From NCBI GenBank assembly GCA_002838185.1, contig CP017949.1:1-64000 (forward strand): a stretch of DNA of 64,000 nucleotides. The letters run 5' to 3'. Numbering within the stretch: the first letter of the stretch is position 1; each line of letters begins with the position of its first letter. Shown here piece after piece: positions 34,522 to 43,969 of the stretch. The stretch is from Tenericutes bacterium MO-XQ (lineage in GTDB: Bacteria > Bacillota_I > Bacilli_A > Acholeplasmatales > Acholeplasmataceae). The notes below the pieces were generated by a model. It was not told the DNA's origin, did no database searches, and worked only from the letters and a program-made list of their open reading frames with translations. The position numbers and the translations under genes were made by a program.

Positions 34522-35268
34522 ATGAAACTATACAAGTATAGAAAATGTGATGAATATATTTATGATAACATTTTACACTCTAACTTTGTTTATTCAAGAG
34601 TTAGTAGTTTTAATGATCCATTTGAAGTAATACCTAATTATAAATTAGTTCTTGATGATTACCATGAAGAATACTTTGCAAAGAAATCAGAAGATTATGA
34701 GAGTTTTTTAAATGATCTAAATAATCAAAAAGTCATGACTGAAACACTAAAAAGATTGTTTGTTGCTTCATTTACAAAAAATAATGACGATATATTGATG
34801 TGGTCACATTATGGGGATTCACATCGTGGTTTGTGTTTTGAATTTGACATACCTGAAGATAAATTATCTGAATTCATATTAAGAGATGTAAGATATTTTG
34901 ATAAGCGAGCAACCATTCAGATTAATTTTGAAAAAAAATATGATCCAGAGAAGGAAATCACAAATAAAGTTAACATTCTTGCTGAGGACATTAAGCCGTT
35001 GTTCTTTGTAAAGTCAAAGCTGTGGGAACATGAAAATGAAGTAAGAATGATTTATAAAGACAAAGAGTTAGAGTATGATAAAATGCTATACGCTCCTTTA
35101 TTTCTTCCGTATTTGACGCATATATATCTTGGAGCAAAAATACATGAACAGAATCAATTGTTAATAGAAACTTTAGCTAAGAAAGTAAATGTTCCTGTAT
35201 CAAAAATGGTTGCTGATAAGCAAGAGTTTAAACTGAACTCTTATGTGATCCCCCCTGTCAATGGTTAA
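34522..35268 (+). CDS. DUF2971 protein
   Basis: The 248-residue protein shows the DUF2971 pattern: LYKYRKCDEYIYDNI and SRVSSFNDPFEV at the N-terminus, SFTKNNDDILMWSHYGDSHRG in the middle, and KSKLWEHENEVRMIY later. The family is widespread and often sits in accessory or defence-type islands; its biochemistry is not settled. It lies 11 bases after the previous gene and shares its promoter. Together with the NTPase gene after it, it interrupts the usual HNH-TerS spacing and looks like phage cargo. No membrane segments are present. Confidence 0.8.
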   Translation: MKLYKYRKCDEYIYDNILHSNFVYSRVSSFNDPFEVIPNYKLVLDDYHEEYFAKKSEDYESFLNDLNNQKVMTETLKRLFVASFTKNNDDILMWSHYGDSHRGLCFEFDIPEDKLSEFILRDVRYFDKRATIQINFEKKYDPEKEITNKVNILAEDIKPLFFVKSKLWEHENEVRMIYKDKELEYDKMLYAPLFLPYLTHIYLGAKIHEQNQLLIETLAKKVNVPVSKMVADKQEFKLNSYVIPPVNG

Positions 35269-35320
35269 TATCTTTCAAAGGGTACCGCGTAGGTGGGCAA
35301 CCATAATACACGAGGCAGTA
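35250..35320. other. Candidate packaging (cos) region
   Basis: A C-run (35250-35255) at the end of the DUF2971 gene is followed by a GC-rich stretch, GGGTACCGCGTAGGTGGGC (35280-35298), unlike the surrounding AT-rich DNA. In Gram-positive HK97-type phages with an HNH protein, the cohesive end site lies between HNH and TerS and has this kind of C-run/G-run composition. The cut position cannot be read from sequence alone. Confidence 0.35.
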
Positions 35321-35354
35321 TTTTTGAAAACTTGGAAAAAGGAAGGTGAAATTT

Positions 35355-37322
35355 ATGAAGTATTATGAAAATGTGCTTAAGGCAATTAACTATTATATTC
35401 AAGATGAAGATTTAAACAATGCTTTTTTTCTAAATGGTAGATGGGGTAGCGGGAAATCTTATTTTGTAAAAAATGTTTTAAATGAATATTTGAAAACAGA
35501 ATTTGAGCATAAACTCATTTACATATCTCTTTACGGTATCGTTAGTGTAGAAGAAATTGCTAAACAAATATACTCAAAATTGATTGCTGAAAGTAGAATT
35601 AGCAAACATAAAACTAAAACTCCTAGATTTTCTAAAAGTATGACAGTTGAATATGCAAAGGACACTGCAATGGCAACTGCAAAAAACTTAATACCTATGT
35701 TGTTATCAAAAGTATATATTACCTTACCGAAAATAGAAAATTACTGGAAATATATTACAATGCAAAAAATTGTACTAATCTTTGATGATTTAGAGCGATC
35801 GAGAATAGATATTATAGAATTAATGGGATATATTAACAATTTTGTTGAAGAGTATGGCATTAAAACTATTGTAGTAGGTAATGAGACTGAAATTAGAAAA
35901 AAATTTTATGTAGATGACTTTATTGAAAAGATTGGTGTTGTTAAGGATCTAAAATTGCCAATATCTATTGATAAGGACAAAGATAAATATAGAGCAAGTT
36001 TGTATCGTGAGACTGAAGTTACGGAAAAAGTTGATAATGGAATGATATCAACAAACCTAAACACACTATCAAAAAAAGTTGAGTATATGTTTTCTACTCA
36101 TGAACAGTACGATAAAATAAAGGAAAAATTGATAGGTTACACTTTTGAGTTTGATCCACCAATTAGTGAACTTTTTAAAATTTTGAGCAATGACGATATT
36201 ATAGAGAGAAACTTGAATTTTATTGAAAGAATATATCATCAAAGAAGTTGTAGTAATTTAAGAACTTTTATTTTTTCTAAACATGCTTTTAAACAACTAA
36301 GAGATAAAATAGGTAATTTAGAATTGGAAAATATTGATGATTTATTTGATATTATTGTTGAAAACATCTTTTATAATGCGCTCAACCTTAAAAATCCGCT
36401 GGATAAACTAAATGAGAATCAATTTGGAACAATAATTAGCACAACGAATAATGTACCACAATTTGTAGTTGATAGTATAAATAAAGAATTAGATAAGTAT
36501 TTAATTTCTTTAGAAATAGATATTGATTTGTTTAAAATTAGTTTAAGTGCTTACGATAAACTTATTTCAGAATATAAGTTTGAAACTGAGAATAGTTTGC
36601 AAAAATTACAAACATATTGGCTTGATAAAGATGATGATTATATTAAAGATGCAATGTCCGAGATATTGGAAATGCTTAATCAAAATACTTTAAATATTCA
36701 AATCTATCCTACTTTAATTTCGCACATATACTTATATAACGATATTTTTGATGATACAAAACTTGATGTAGATAATACTCTTCAAATTATGTATAAAAAT
36801 ATAGATAACAATGATGCAAAAATTGAACAAGATTTTGGAATAAACATGCAAGTAACTTATTGGCCAGAACAAAAGGAAGAAATGGAGAATATACTTAACT
36901 TATTACATGAGAAAATCAAAGAACATAATTTAACTATCTCTGATCAATCTATAAATACATATTTGACCAATGATAATTGGTCCCAAGAGTTTATTGATAA
37001 TTTAAAAGATGAGAAAAAAGCATGGAGATTCACAACCGAATATAACTTCGTTTCATTAATTGATGTGGAAAAATTAGCTGAATTAATTTTATCTGGAACT
37101 CCAAAAGATTTATCTAATGTGCAACAAGCTTTTAGATTTGTATATAGTTTCTCGAATTTAAATGAGTATTTTAAGAATGACCTTGAAAACCTAAAAAAAA
37201 TGCGTGAGATCCTTAATAAGGGATTGTCAGATGTTGAATCTAAAGTTATGATTTATTCAGTAAAAAAATTTATTCTATATCTAGAAGAAAAAATAAATAT
37301 AATTAGCATCGAGAAAAAATAG
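35355..37322 (+). CDS. KAP-type P-loop NTPase
   Basis: The 655-residue protein has Walker A GRWGSGKS (residues 28-35) and Walker B IVLIFDDLER (about 139-148). This GWGSGKS/DDLER combination marks KAP-family NTPases. A long helical C-terminal region (about 260-655) lacks a recognisable catalytic domain. Such NTPases are often found in antiviral systems as sensors or effectors; the role here is inferred. ATG 35355 follows GGAAGG by eight bases. The stop codon touches the ATG of TerS, so the gene is inserted exactly between the cos region and the terminase operon. Low GC suggests transfer. Confidence 0.75.
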   Translation: MKYYENVLKAINYYIQDEDLNNAFFLNGRWGSGKSYFVKNVLNEYLKTEFEHKLIYISLYGIVSVEEIAKQIYSKLIAESRISKHKTKTPRFSKSMTVEYAKDTAMATAKNLIPMLLSKVYITLPKIENYWKYITMQKIVLIFDDLERSRIDIIELMGYINNFVEEYGIKTIVVGNETEIRKKFYVDDFIEKIGVVKDLKLPISIDKDKDKYRASLYRETEVTEKVDNGMISTNLNTLSKKVEYMFSTHEQYDKIKEKLIGYTFEFDPPISELFKILSNDDIIERNLNFIERIYHQRSCSNLRTFIFSKHAFKQLRDKIGNLELENIDDLFDIIVENIFYNALNLKNPLDKLNENQFGTIISTTNNVPQFVVDSINKELDKYLISLEIDIDLFKISLSAYDKLISEYKFETENSLQKLQTYWLDKDDDYIKDAMSEILEMLNQNTLNIQIYPTLISHIYLYNDIFDDTKLDVDNTLQIMYKNIDNNDAKIEQDFGINMQVTYWPEQKEEMENILNLLHEKIKEHNLTISDQSINTYLTNDNWSQEFIDNLKDEKKAWRFTTEYNFVSLIDVEKLAELILSGTPKDLSNVQQAFRFVYSFSNLNEYFKNDLENLKKMREILNKGLSDVESKVMIYSVKKFILYLEEKINIISIEKK

Positions 37323-37643
37323 ATGGTAAATTTAGAATATAAGCGATTAAAGTCGCTTTTTTCTTTGGTTGATGAATCAAAAACAGAACTAGTAGATAAC
37401 TTAATTTATCAAGCTGCATTTATGAAAGTGGAACTTGATAAGTTACAAGAGCAGATTAGAAAGTATGGTGCTATTCAAATATCAAACAAAGGTATGCAAC
37501 GACAAAGTGAAGCTGCAAAGTATTATACAAAACTCGTGAATTCTTATGGAACTGTTATCAAGACACTTAACAGTATTCTTGGAACACAAGTAGATGATGG
37601 AGATGATGCTTTTGATGAATTTCTTAAGAGAGCAAGTGAATGA
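37323..37643 (+). CDS. Terminase small subunit, P27-like
   Basis: The 106-residue helical protein starts MVNLEYKRLKSLFSLVDES. It has a long helix (LIYQAAFMKVELDKLQEQI) and the RQSEAAKYYTKLVNSYGTVIKTL segment typical of P27-type small subunits, which bind the packaging site and direct TerL. It begins directly after the NTPase stop and is coupled to TerL by an ATGA overlap. Confidence 0.75.
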   Translation: MVNLEYKRLKSLFSLVDESKTELVDNLIYQAAFMKVELDKLQEQIRKYGAIQISNKGMQRQSEAAKYYTKLVNSYGTVIKTLNSILGTQVDDGDDAFDEFLKRASE

Positions 37644-39283
37644 ATTATTTAATTGAATACTACAATGAAATTAATAACGGAAACATCATAGTTGGGGAAG
37701 AACTAAAAACACAACTAGATCAACTTATAAAAGATTTAGATAATCCTCTCTATAGTTTTGATGAACAACCAGGGAACTTAAGAATTGATTTTATTGAAAC
37801 ATTCTGTAAACATACTAAATCACCATTTAATGGTATGCCATTCATTCTTGAACTATGGGAGAAAGCATTATTGCAAACTGCCTATGGATTTAAGATGGCT
37901 GACTCAGGATTACGTAGATTCAATGAAGTCATATTACTCATTGCTCGTAAGAATGGAAAGACTACGTTTGTTGCTGGTATAGATTTAGCAGAATTCTTTC
38001 TATCAAGAGGTGGGGTAGATATCGTATGTGCTTCTAATACAACTGAACAAGCAAACATACTATTTGAAGAGATTAATAATATGCGAGAACAATCTCCAGC
38101 CTTATCAAAAGAAACTAGAAGCAAGAAAAACATCTATCACATCTATTCTCCGAAGACAAAAAACAAGATCAAGAAGTTATCTGCTCAATCAAGAAACAAA
38201 GATGGATATAATATCGAAGTTGGTTGTATTGATGAAGTCCATGAAATGACGGACTCAAAAGTCTATGATGCAATCAAACAATCACAATCAACAAAGAGAG
38301 AACCACTTATATTTATCATAACCACTGAAGGTACAACCGTTGGTGGGTTTTTAGATAATAAATTGGATTATGCTAGAAAGATGTTAAAAGGTGAAATACA
38401 AGATAGCAGAGTACTCCCCTGGTTATATACACAAGATTCAACAAAAGAAATATATGAGGATCCAAACTCATGGCAAAAATCAAACCCGAGTCTAGGAGTA
38501 GTGAAACTCAACAATTACTTAGAAGACGTTATGAATAAATCAAAGCATGATCTTTCAACAAGAGTCACAATGCTTTGTAAAGACTTCAATATCAAACAAG
38601 CTGATTCAGGGTCTTGGTTATCGTTTGACGATTTAAACAATGAAGACAAATACACAATTGATGAACTAAGAGATTCATATGCAATTGGTGGTGTCGATTT
38701 ATCATCAACGACGGATTTAACTGCTGCAGTACTTGTTATTCAAAAACGAGATAGCAGTATAAAGTATGTTATTCCTCATTTCTTCATGCCAAGCGAAGTC
38801 GTAGAAAAAAGAATCAAAGAAGATAGTGTTCCATATGATATTTGGATTAGGAAAGGGTTTGTGACATTGACGGAAGGAAATCAAAATGATTTTAGTCTTG
38901 TTACTCAGTGGTTTATGAAGATGATTCAAACTTATGGAATAAGACCTTTATGGGTAGGCTATGACCCTTGGAATTCACAGTATTGGATTAAAGAAATGGA
39001 AGATCTAGGGTTTAATATGGAGAAAGTTAGACAAGGAATCTATTCATTATCAGAGCCAATGAAGATTATGGAAGCAGATTTAAAAAACAACTTTGTAAAC
39101 TACAATAACAATCCAATAATGAAATGGTGCTTAGCTAATACACAAGCAAAGGTGGATCTGAATGGAAACATCCAACCATCCAAACTAAACTCAAAGTACA
39201 AAAGAATTGATGGAACAGTTGCTTTAATTATTGCTTACGTAGTATTAAATAGGTATAAAACTGATTATGAAAATATGATATAA
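37640..39283 (+). CDS. Terminase large subunit
   Basis: TerL is the ATP-driven motor and nuclease that fills the head with DNA. The 547-residue protein has Walker A LLIARKNGKTT (about 99-109), Walker B GCIDEVHE, and the nuclease acidic residues in GGVDLSSTTDLTA, GYDPWNSQ and RIDGTVALI. Length and layout match Terminase_1. It overlaps TerS by four bases. The portal gene normally follows directly, but here another gene with its own promoter is inserted. Confidence 0.95.
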   Translation: MNYLIEYYNEINNGNIIVGEELKTQLDQLIKDLDNPLYSFDEQPGNLRIDFIETFCKHTKSPFNGMPFILELWEKALLQTAYGFKMADSGLRRFNEVILLIARKNGKTTFVAGIDLAEFFLSRGGVDIVCASNTTEQANILFEEINNMREQSPALSKETRSKKNIYHIYSPKTKNKIKKLSAQSRNKDGYNIEVGCIDEVHEMTDSKVYDAIKQSQSTKREPLIFIITTEGTTVGGFLDNKLDYARKMLKGEIQDSRVLPWLYTQDSTKEIYEDPNSWQKSNPSLGVVKLNNYLEDVMNKSKHDLSTRVTMLCKDFNIKQADSGSWLSFDDLNNEDKYTIDELRDSYAIGGVDLSSTTDLTAAVLVIQKRDSSIKYVIPHFFMPSEVVEKRIKEDSVPYDIWIRKGFVTLTEGNQNDFSLVTQWFMKMIQTYGIRPLWVGYDPWNSQYWIKEMEDLGFNMEKVRQGIYSLSEPMKIMEADLKNNFVNYNNNPIMKWCLANTQAKVDLNGNIQPSKLNSKYKRIDGTVALIIAYVVLNRYKTDYENMI

Positions 39284-39284
39284 T
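39279..39284 (+). promoter_or_regulatory. Extended -10 promoter inside the terL-portal gap
   Basis: TGATATAAT ends at 39284, overlapping the terL stop codon and 36 bases before the next start. It would allow independent expression of the following gene in the lysogen. Confidence 0.5.
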
Positions 39285-39320
39285 GTAACTTGATAAGTCA
39301 AAACTAAGGATATGGAAGTT

Positions 39321-40145
39321 ATGAAAAAAATTACTCAAGTTATAAGTAAAGAATATATTGAAGAATTCTTATCAAAATTAAAACACTATGGACCTAAAAG
39401 TTTAGTTATCTGTGTTATTGATTCTGTTTTCTCAATTGGTATGAAGTATGAAAGTACCATTAAAGTTGTTGAAAGATTCGCAGAATATGTCGGTATCGAT
39501 ATTGAAAATGATGAATACACTTTAGAACAGTTTTTAGATACTTTTCACGATTATACATACGAGCAATTAGCAGATGATGTTTTTAATAACAGGCAAAGAA
39601 CATCCACTAGAAACGGTATATTGAAAGCTGAAGCAGTCGTTCACTATATTAACATTCTTAATAGTAATGGTATTAATACAACCAAAGACTTACTTGATCA
39701 TATAGATATTGCAAGAGTACGAAATGAAATAATGCTAATACCTGGACAAAAAAGTGGAGTATCTTTTGCTTATGTAATGATGCTAGCAGGAGACACTTCT
39801 TTATTCAAACCGGATAGACACATCTATTCTTTCTTCGAATCTTTTTTAGGTTATGGGAATTTAAATGAAGAACAATTAAAAAGTAAATTTAATGAACAAT
39901 TTAAGATTATAAAAAGTGAGTACTCTATCTTTACCATTAGATTACTTGACAGTTTAATTTGGACTTTTATGAAGAACATAAATAAGATAGTTAAAAAAGC
40001 AAATTCAGTTGAAAAAAGTGGTCCATTCTTTATGACAAACAATGCTTGGTATTATTTTGATGAAGATGAATATAAGTTTTTTCTAACTGATAGTGCCACT
40101 GATAAAGCACGAGAGAGTTACAATAAATTTTACAAAAATAATTAA
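39321..40145 (+). CDS. HhH-GPD-like DNA glycosylase candidate inserted between terL and portal
   Basis: The protein of about 274 residues is all-helical. It contains IPGQKSGVSFAYVMMLAGD followed by FKPDRHIYSFF (about 141-175). This resembles the helix-hairpin-helix and catalytic aspartate region of HhH-GPD glycosylases, where LPGxGxKTA and VDTHV are usual; the lysine and aspartate positions agree, but the match is partial. A role in removing modified bases, for example from competing phages or for repair, is inferred. The ribosome site AAGGA fits ATG 39321 better than ATG 39312. Its own promoter marks it as cargo. Confidence 0.5.
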   Translation: MKKITQVISKEYIEEFLSKLKHYGPKSLVICVIDSVFSIGMKYESTIKVVERFAEYVGIDIENDEYTLEQFLDTFHDYTYEQLADDVFNNRQRTSTRNGILKAEAVVHYINILNSNGINTTKDLLDHIDIARVRNEIMLIPGQKSGVSFAYVMMLAGDTSLFKPDRHIYSFFESFLGYGNLNEEQLKSKFNEQFKIIKSEYSIFTIRLLDSLIWTFMKNINKIVKKANSVEKSGPFFMTNNAWYYFDEDEYKFFLTDSATDKARESYNKFYKNN

Positions 40146-40159
40146 TTCAGGAGGTGCAC

Positions 40160-41377
40160 ATGACCTTATTTAAGAGAAGAAAAAAGACTGGATCATTTGA
40201 TGCACTCCAGTTGATCAGCAATTTAAATACATTTTACACACCGTTTGGATCAAACATTTCCAAGAGTGATGTGGTTAAGATTTGTATTGATCGAGTAGCT
40301 AGCCAGTGTGCTAAACTCAAACCTAGATTTATAAAAACAGAAAACGATAAGACAGTAACCGAGAAAAAAGGTAGGCTGTCTTTTCTTTTGAAGTATAAAC
40401 CGAATGAAATAATGACACCATATGATTTTATTTACAAGACAATCACATTACTCTTGCTGAATGATAATGCGTTTGTTTATCCTAAGTTTGATAAGGATAC
40501 AGGTGAACTTAAAGGTATCTATCCACTTCGACCTATTACAGTAGAAATAATCGTTGATAGTTCAGACACCTACTTCATTAAGTTTTTATTTGATAATGGG
40601 GAATCCTACATCTTGCCATATGATAACGTTATTCATTTAAGAAGACATTTCGGACAAAACGATATCTTTGGTGGAACTGGATTAACAGGTGATCATGAAG
40701 CAATACTAAAAACCATATCAATAAATGATAGTCTGCTTCAAGGAATCGATAATGCAGTGAAATCATCCATGCAAATTAAAGGTATCCTGAAGATGAATGG
40801 GATGTTATCAGAAATAGACAAGAAGAAGCAACGTGAATTATTTGATGCTGCATTATCCGAATCAGTAAATTTAAAAGGTAGTTCAATTATACCTATTGAT
40901 TTGAAGTCAGAATACATTCCTTTAGAAGTTGATCCAAAGCTGATTGATAAAGATACGCTTGAGTTCTTACAAGCGAAGATCCTCGATTACTTTGGAGTAT
41001 CAGTTCCAATCTTTACGAACAAATATACAGAAGATGAATACAACTCATTCTACGAGTCAACGATCGAGCCTTTAGCTATTCAACTTAGCGAGGCTTTTTC
41101 TTTAGGTTTACTTACAGATAATCAGTTAGAACGTGGAGAAGAAATTATTTTCTATAGTGAAAGACTTCAATATGCTTCATGGAATACTAAGGTAGCTGCT
41201 ATTGAGAAACTTATGAGTCTTGGAATTATGTCTCTAAACGAATCAAGAGCACTTCTCGGATTAGAACCTATTGAAGGTGGAAACAAACGACTTCAATCAT
41301 TAAACTTTGTTGATGCAGATAAAGCAAATCAATACCAAGTAGGAACGGAGGACCCTATAGATGAAAATAACAGTTAA
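40160..41377 (+). CDS. Portal protein, HK97 type
   Basis: The 405-residue protein starts MTLFKRRKKTGSFD. It has the portal-family segments VVKICIDRVASQCAKL, KPNEIMTPYDFIYKTI, HLRRHFGQNDIFGGTGL and, near the C-terminus, LGIMSLNESRALLGLEP. It forms the dodecameric ring through which DNA enters the head. CAGGAGGTG sets the start at 40160; an in-frame GTG two codons earlier is inside the ribosome site. It overlaps the next small gene by 17 bases. Confidence 0.93.
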   Translation: MTLFKRRKKTGSFDALQLISNLNTFYTPFGSNISKSDVVKICIDRVASQCAKLKPRFIKTENDKTVTEKKGRLSFLLKYKPNEIMTPYDFIYKTITLLLLNDNAFVYPKFDKDTGELKGIYPLRPITVEIIVDSSDTYFIKFLFDNGESYILPYDNVIHLRRHFGQNDIFGGTGLTGDHEAILKTISINDSLLQGIDNAVKSSMQIKGILKMNGMLSEIDKKKQRELFDAALSESVNLKGSSIIPIDLKSEYIPLEVDPKLIDKDTLEFLQAKILDYFGVSVPIFTNKYTEDEYNSFYESTIEPLAIQLSEAFSLGLLTDNQLERGEEIIFYSERLQYASWNTKVAAIEKLMSLGIMSLNESRALLGLEPIEGGNKRLQSLNFVDADKANQYQVGTEDPIDENNS

Positions 41378-41585
41378 TGGAAAAATATCAGAAGATGCAT
41401 TAAAGGTTATCCTAGATACACAAAAGAAAAAGACAATCATTATTGATGATTATTGTAAAAAAGAAAAACTCGAGTCACTTTACTATAAAGACTCAGAGCT
41501 TGAATATGAGTTTCAAAAACAAGAGAAACAAGTAATACCAAAACCAAAGAAAGTAGAGACTCGTAAAGATGATAAAGGAAACTAG
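41361..41585 (+). CDS. Small hypothetical protein between portal and protease
   Basis: The 74-residue, highly charged protein starts MKITVNGKISEDALKVILD and ends in a lysine-rich tail (KPKKVETRKDDKGN). It overlaps the portal gene and the protease gene. I recognise no domain. The position suggests a head assembly helper. Confidence 0.6.
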   Translation: MKITVNGKISEDALKVILDTQKKKTIIIDDYCKKEKLESLYYKDSELEYEFQKQEKQVIPKPKKVETRKDDKGN

Positions 41586-42159
41586 ACTCGCTGATGTCAC
41601 ACTTCATGAAGAAGATGACAAGATGATTTTAGAAGGCTATGCATTAGTCTTTAACAATGAAACACTGATAGGTGATGAAGAATATGGTTTCTTAGAAGAA
41701 ATCGATTCAAGAGCATTATCGGAAACCAAAATGAAGGATGTTCCTATGAAGTACAATCATATGGACTCCTTTTTAATTATCGCTAGAACCAAGAACCAAT
41801 CGCTATCACTTACTGTAGATAGTATTGGTTTAAAAGTACGAGCTGAATTACTAGACACAAATACCAATCAAGACATCTATAAAATGGTAAGAAGTGGTTT
41901 GCTAGATAAGATGAGTTTTGCTTTTACGGTAGATGAACAAGTATGGAATCGTGAAGGTAGAATTCCAAAAAGAACTATTACGAAAATTGAAAGGTTGTAT
42001 GATGTGTCGGTTGTGGATACTCCAGCATATGATGCAACTTCTATATATGCTCGTTCTTTAGAATCTATGGAGTTAGAACTAAAGGCTATGGAGTTAGCAG
42101 AGCAAGAAGAACAATCAAAAATTATCAAAAAGCGTATCAAAATCAAATCACAAATTTAG
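41569..42159 (+). CDS. Prohead maturation protease, HK97 family
   Basis: The 196-residue protein has the S78/U35 pattern: LEGYALVFNNET near the N-terminus, the catalytic histidine in MKYNHMDS, the serine in DKMSFAFTV, and a later acidic residue near VSVVDTPAYDATSIYAR. It trims the capsid N-terminus and scaffold domain during head maturation. The lysine-rich C-terminal tail could act as scaffold. It overlaps the preceding small gene by 17 bases and lies 14 bases before the capsid gene. Confidence 0.92.
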   Translation: MIKETRLADVTLHEEDDKMILEGYALVFNNETLIGDEEYGFLEEIDSRALSETKMKDVPMKYNHMDSFLIIARTKNQSLSLTVDSIGLKVRAELLDTNTNQDIYKMVRSGLLDKMSFAFTVDEQVWNREGRIPKRTITKIERLYDVSVVDTPAYDATSIYARSLESMELELKAMELAEQEEQSKIIKKRIKIKSQI

Positions 42160-42173
42160 AAGGAGAAAAAATC

Positions 42174-43307
42174 ATGAATTTAGAATTAAGACGAAAAGAA
42201 ATTGAGTCAAGACTGACTGAAATCAGAGGTCTTGTCGATAATGAAACAGATATTACAATACTCGAAGCATTCGAAACTGAAACAACTGAGCTTCAAGAAG
42301 AACGAAGTGTTATTGATATGAAAATGGCGATTGCTAGTAAAGCTGAAATTAAACCAATTGTTATTGATAACAGAACAAAAATTGATAAAGAAAAACTAGA
42401 ACAACGTGCAGCAAGTTTGCGTGAAAGTCGTGTGATTCAAGTATCAAGTGAAGAAATCTTACTACCTGATCACACTGCTTCAGGATTAGCACCAGTACCA
42501 TTTGCTCAAGTATCAACTCTTGTTGATCGTGTTAATGTCATCAACCTGAATGGTGGAGAAACGTATAAGAAATCATTTGTGAAATCAAATGGTATCGCTG
42601 GAACCACACTTGAAGGACAACCATACAGTGAAACTGAGCCAGCATTTGGTTATTTGACAATTTCCAAAGTAAAGATTACTGCATATACAGAAATCACTGA
42701 AGAACTTGAAAAACTACCAGCTATTCCTTATCAAGCAGAAGTATTACGTAACATCAATATCTCGCTTAAAAAGAAAATCAGTGAGCAAATCCTACGTGGT
42801 GCTGGTACGACTAATACATTTACTGGAATCTTCAGTGATGCAGCAGTAGCATTAGCTGATAAAGCACCATTAGAGATTGAAGCAATTACTGATTCAACCT
42901 TGGATGATATTGTGTTTGCTTATGGTGGGGATGAAGAAGTCGAAGGTGGAGCAGTTCTTATCTTGAATAAGAATGATTTACGTGCATTTGCTGGACTTAA
43001 AACACCAGAAGGTAGAAAAGTCCATTCGATTGATTATGTCAATAAAACAATCGATGGTATCCCTTATATTATCAACTCGAACTGTAAAGCTATCGCTGAT
43101 AGCAATACTGCGACTGGAGAATACGGTATCGCATATGGAGCACTTAAAAACTATGAAGTTCCAGTATTCTCGCCAGTTGAAATCGGTAAATCAACTGATT
43201 ACAAATTCAAAGATGGAATCATCAGCTACAAAGCATCTGTATTCACAGGTGGTAACGTAGTCGGATACAACGGATTCCTACGTATTAAAAAGAAAGCTGC
43301 AGCTTAA
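42174..43307 (+). CDS. Major capsid protein, HK97 fold
   Basis: The 377-residue protein has an N-terminal coiled-coil delta domain (about 1-90), which the protease would remove. The capsid domain follows, with ASGLAPVPFAQVSTLVDRVN, TAYTEITEELEKLPAI and the closing HK97-like GNVVGYNGFLRIKK. AAGGAG gives strong translation, as expected for the most abundant virion protein. Base composition is slightly richer in G/C than the neighbouring accessory genes. Confidence 0.95.
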   Translation: MNLELRRKEIESRLTEIRGLVDNETDITILEAFETETTELQEERSVIDMKMAIASKAEIKPIVIDNRTKIDKEKLEQRAASLRESRVIQVSSEEILLPDHTASGLAPVPFAQVSTLVDRVNVINLNGGETYKKSFVKSNGIAGTTLEGQPYSETEPAFGYLTISKVKITAYTEITEELEKLPAIPYQAEVLRNINISLKKKISEQILRGAGTTNTFTGIFSDAAVALADKAPLEIEAITDSTLDDIVFAYGGDEEVEGGAVLILNKNDLRAFAGLKTPEGRKVHSIDYVNKTIDGIPYIINSNCKAIADSNTATGEYGIAYGALKNYEVPVFSPVEIGKSTDYKFKDGIISYKASVFTGGNVVGYNGFLRIKKKAAA

Positions 43308-43347
43308 TAACTGAAGCAAATTAAATGTTTAAGAAAGGATTGATCTC

Positions 43348-43644
43348 ATGGCTATACTTGATATCGTAAAAAAAGCATTACTTATCCCCTTGACAGAATC
43401 ATATGCCGACGATGAGCTTTCAACTCATATTAGTAGTTGTAAAGCATACCTAACGAGTTGTGGGATTGATCCTTCTTATATAAATGATGAATCAAATCCC
43501 ATGGTTAGTACAGTGATTATTATTTATGTGAAGACGTTTTTTGGCTTTAAGAATGATGGGAGTGCAAAAGAACTACCGAAGACATTTGATATGTTGGTAG
43601 GACAAATTGCATTAACTAAGGGAGCAGAAGAAAATGTATCCTAA
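43348..43644 (+). CDS. Head-tail connector protein, gp6-like
   Basis: The 98-residue protein starts MAILDIVKKALLIPLTESYADDELSTHI. It has the helical adaptor pattern, with SCKAYLTSCGI and VSTVIIIYVKTFFGF. By position directly after the capsid gene it forms the adaptor ring beneath the portal. AAAGGATTG is the ribosome site. It overlaps the next gene by 11 bases. Confidence 0.8.
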   Translation: MAILDIVKKALLIPLTESYADDELSTHISSCKAYLTSCGIDPSYINDESNPMVSTVIIIYVKTFFGFKNDGSAKELPKTFDMLVGQIALTKGAEENVS

Positions 43645-43969
43645 CTCACCGAACATAAGACTTAAATTAATAACTATGGATTTGATTCAAAATTCTATTG
43701 GTTCATCAACCTATCAACTTCAAAATTCAAAAGAGGTAATAGGTATAAACTTCAGCATCACATCAAACGAATATTATGAAAGTAAACGATCGGACATGCG
43801 AATTGATGTAGCGCTAAAGATTCAAAGTTTCTTATATGATGGAAGTAAACACGCGGACATAGCAGGGGACATCTATAAGATTGAACGAACCTATCAAATT
43901 GGACAGTTTATAGAACTCTACTTAAGTAAAACAAAAATTAGAAAGAGTGATATCGTTGATTACACTTGA
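43634..43969 (+). CDS. Head closure (stopper) protein
   Basis: The 111-residue mostly beta protein contains EVIGINFSITSNEYYESKRSDMRID and ends YLSKTKIRKSDIVDYT. Order and size match the phage head-closure or stopper component that seals the head after packaging. The assignment rests mainly on position between the adaptor and the gp10-like gene. Confidence 0.7.
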   Translation: MYPNSPNIRLKLITMDLIQNSIGSSTYQLQNSKEVIGINFSITSNEYYESKRSDMRIDVALKIQSFLYDGSKHADIAGDIYKIERTYQIGQFIELYLSKTKIRKSDIVDYT

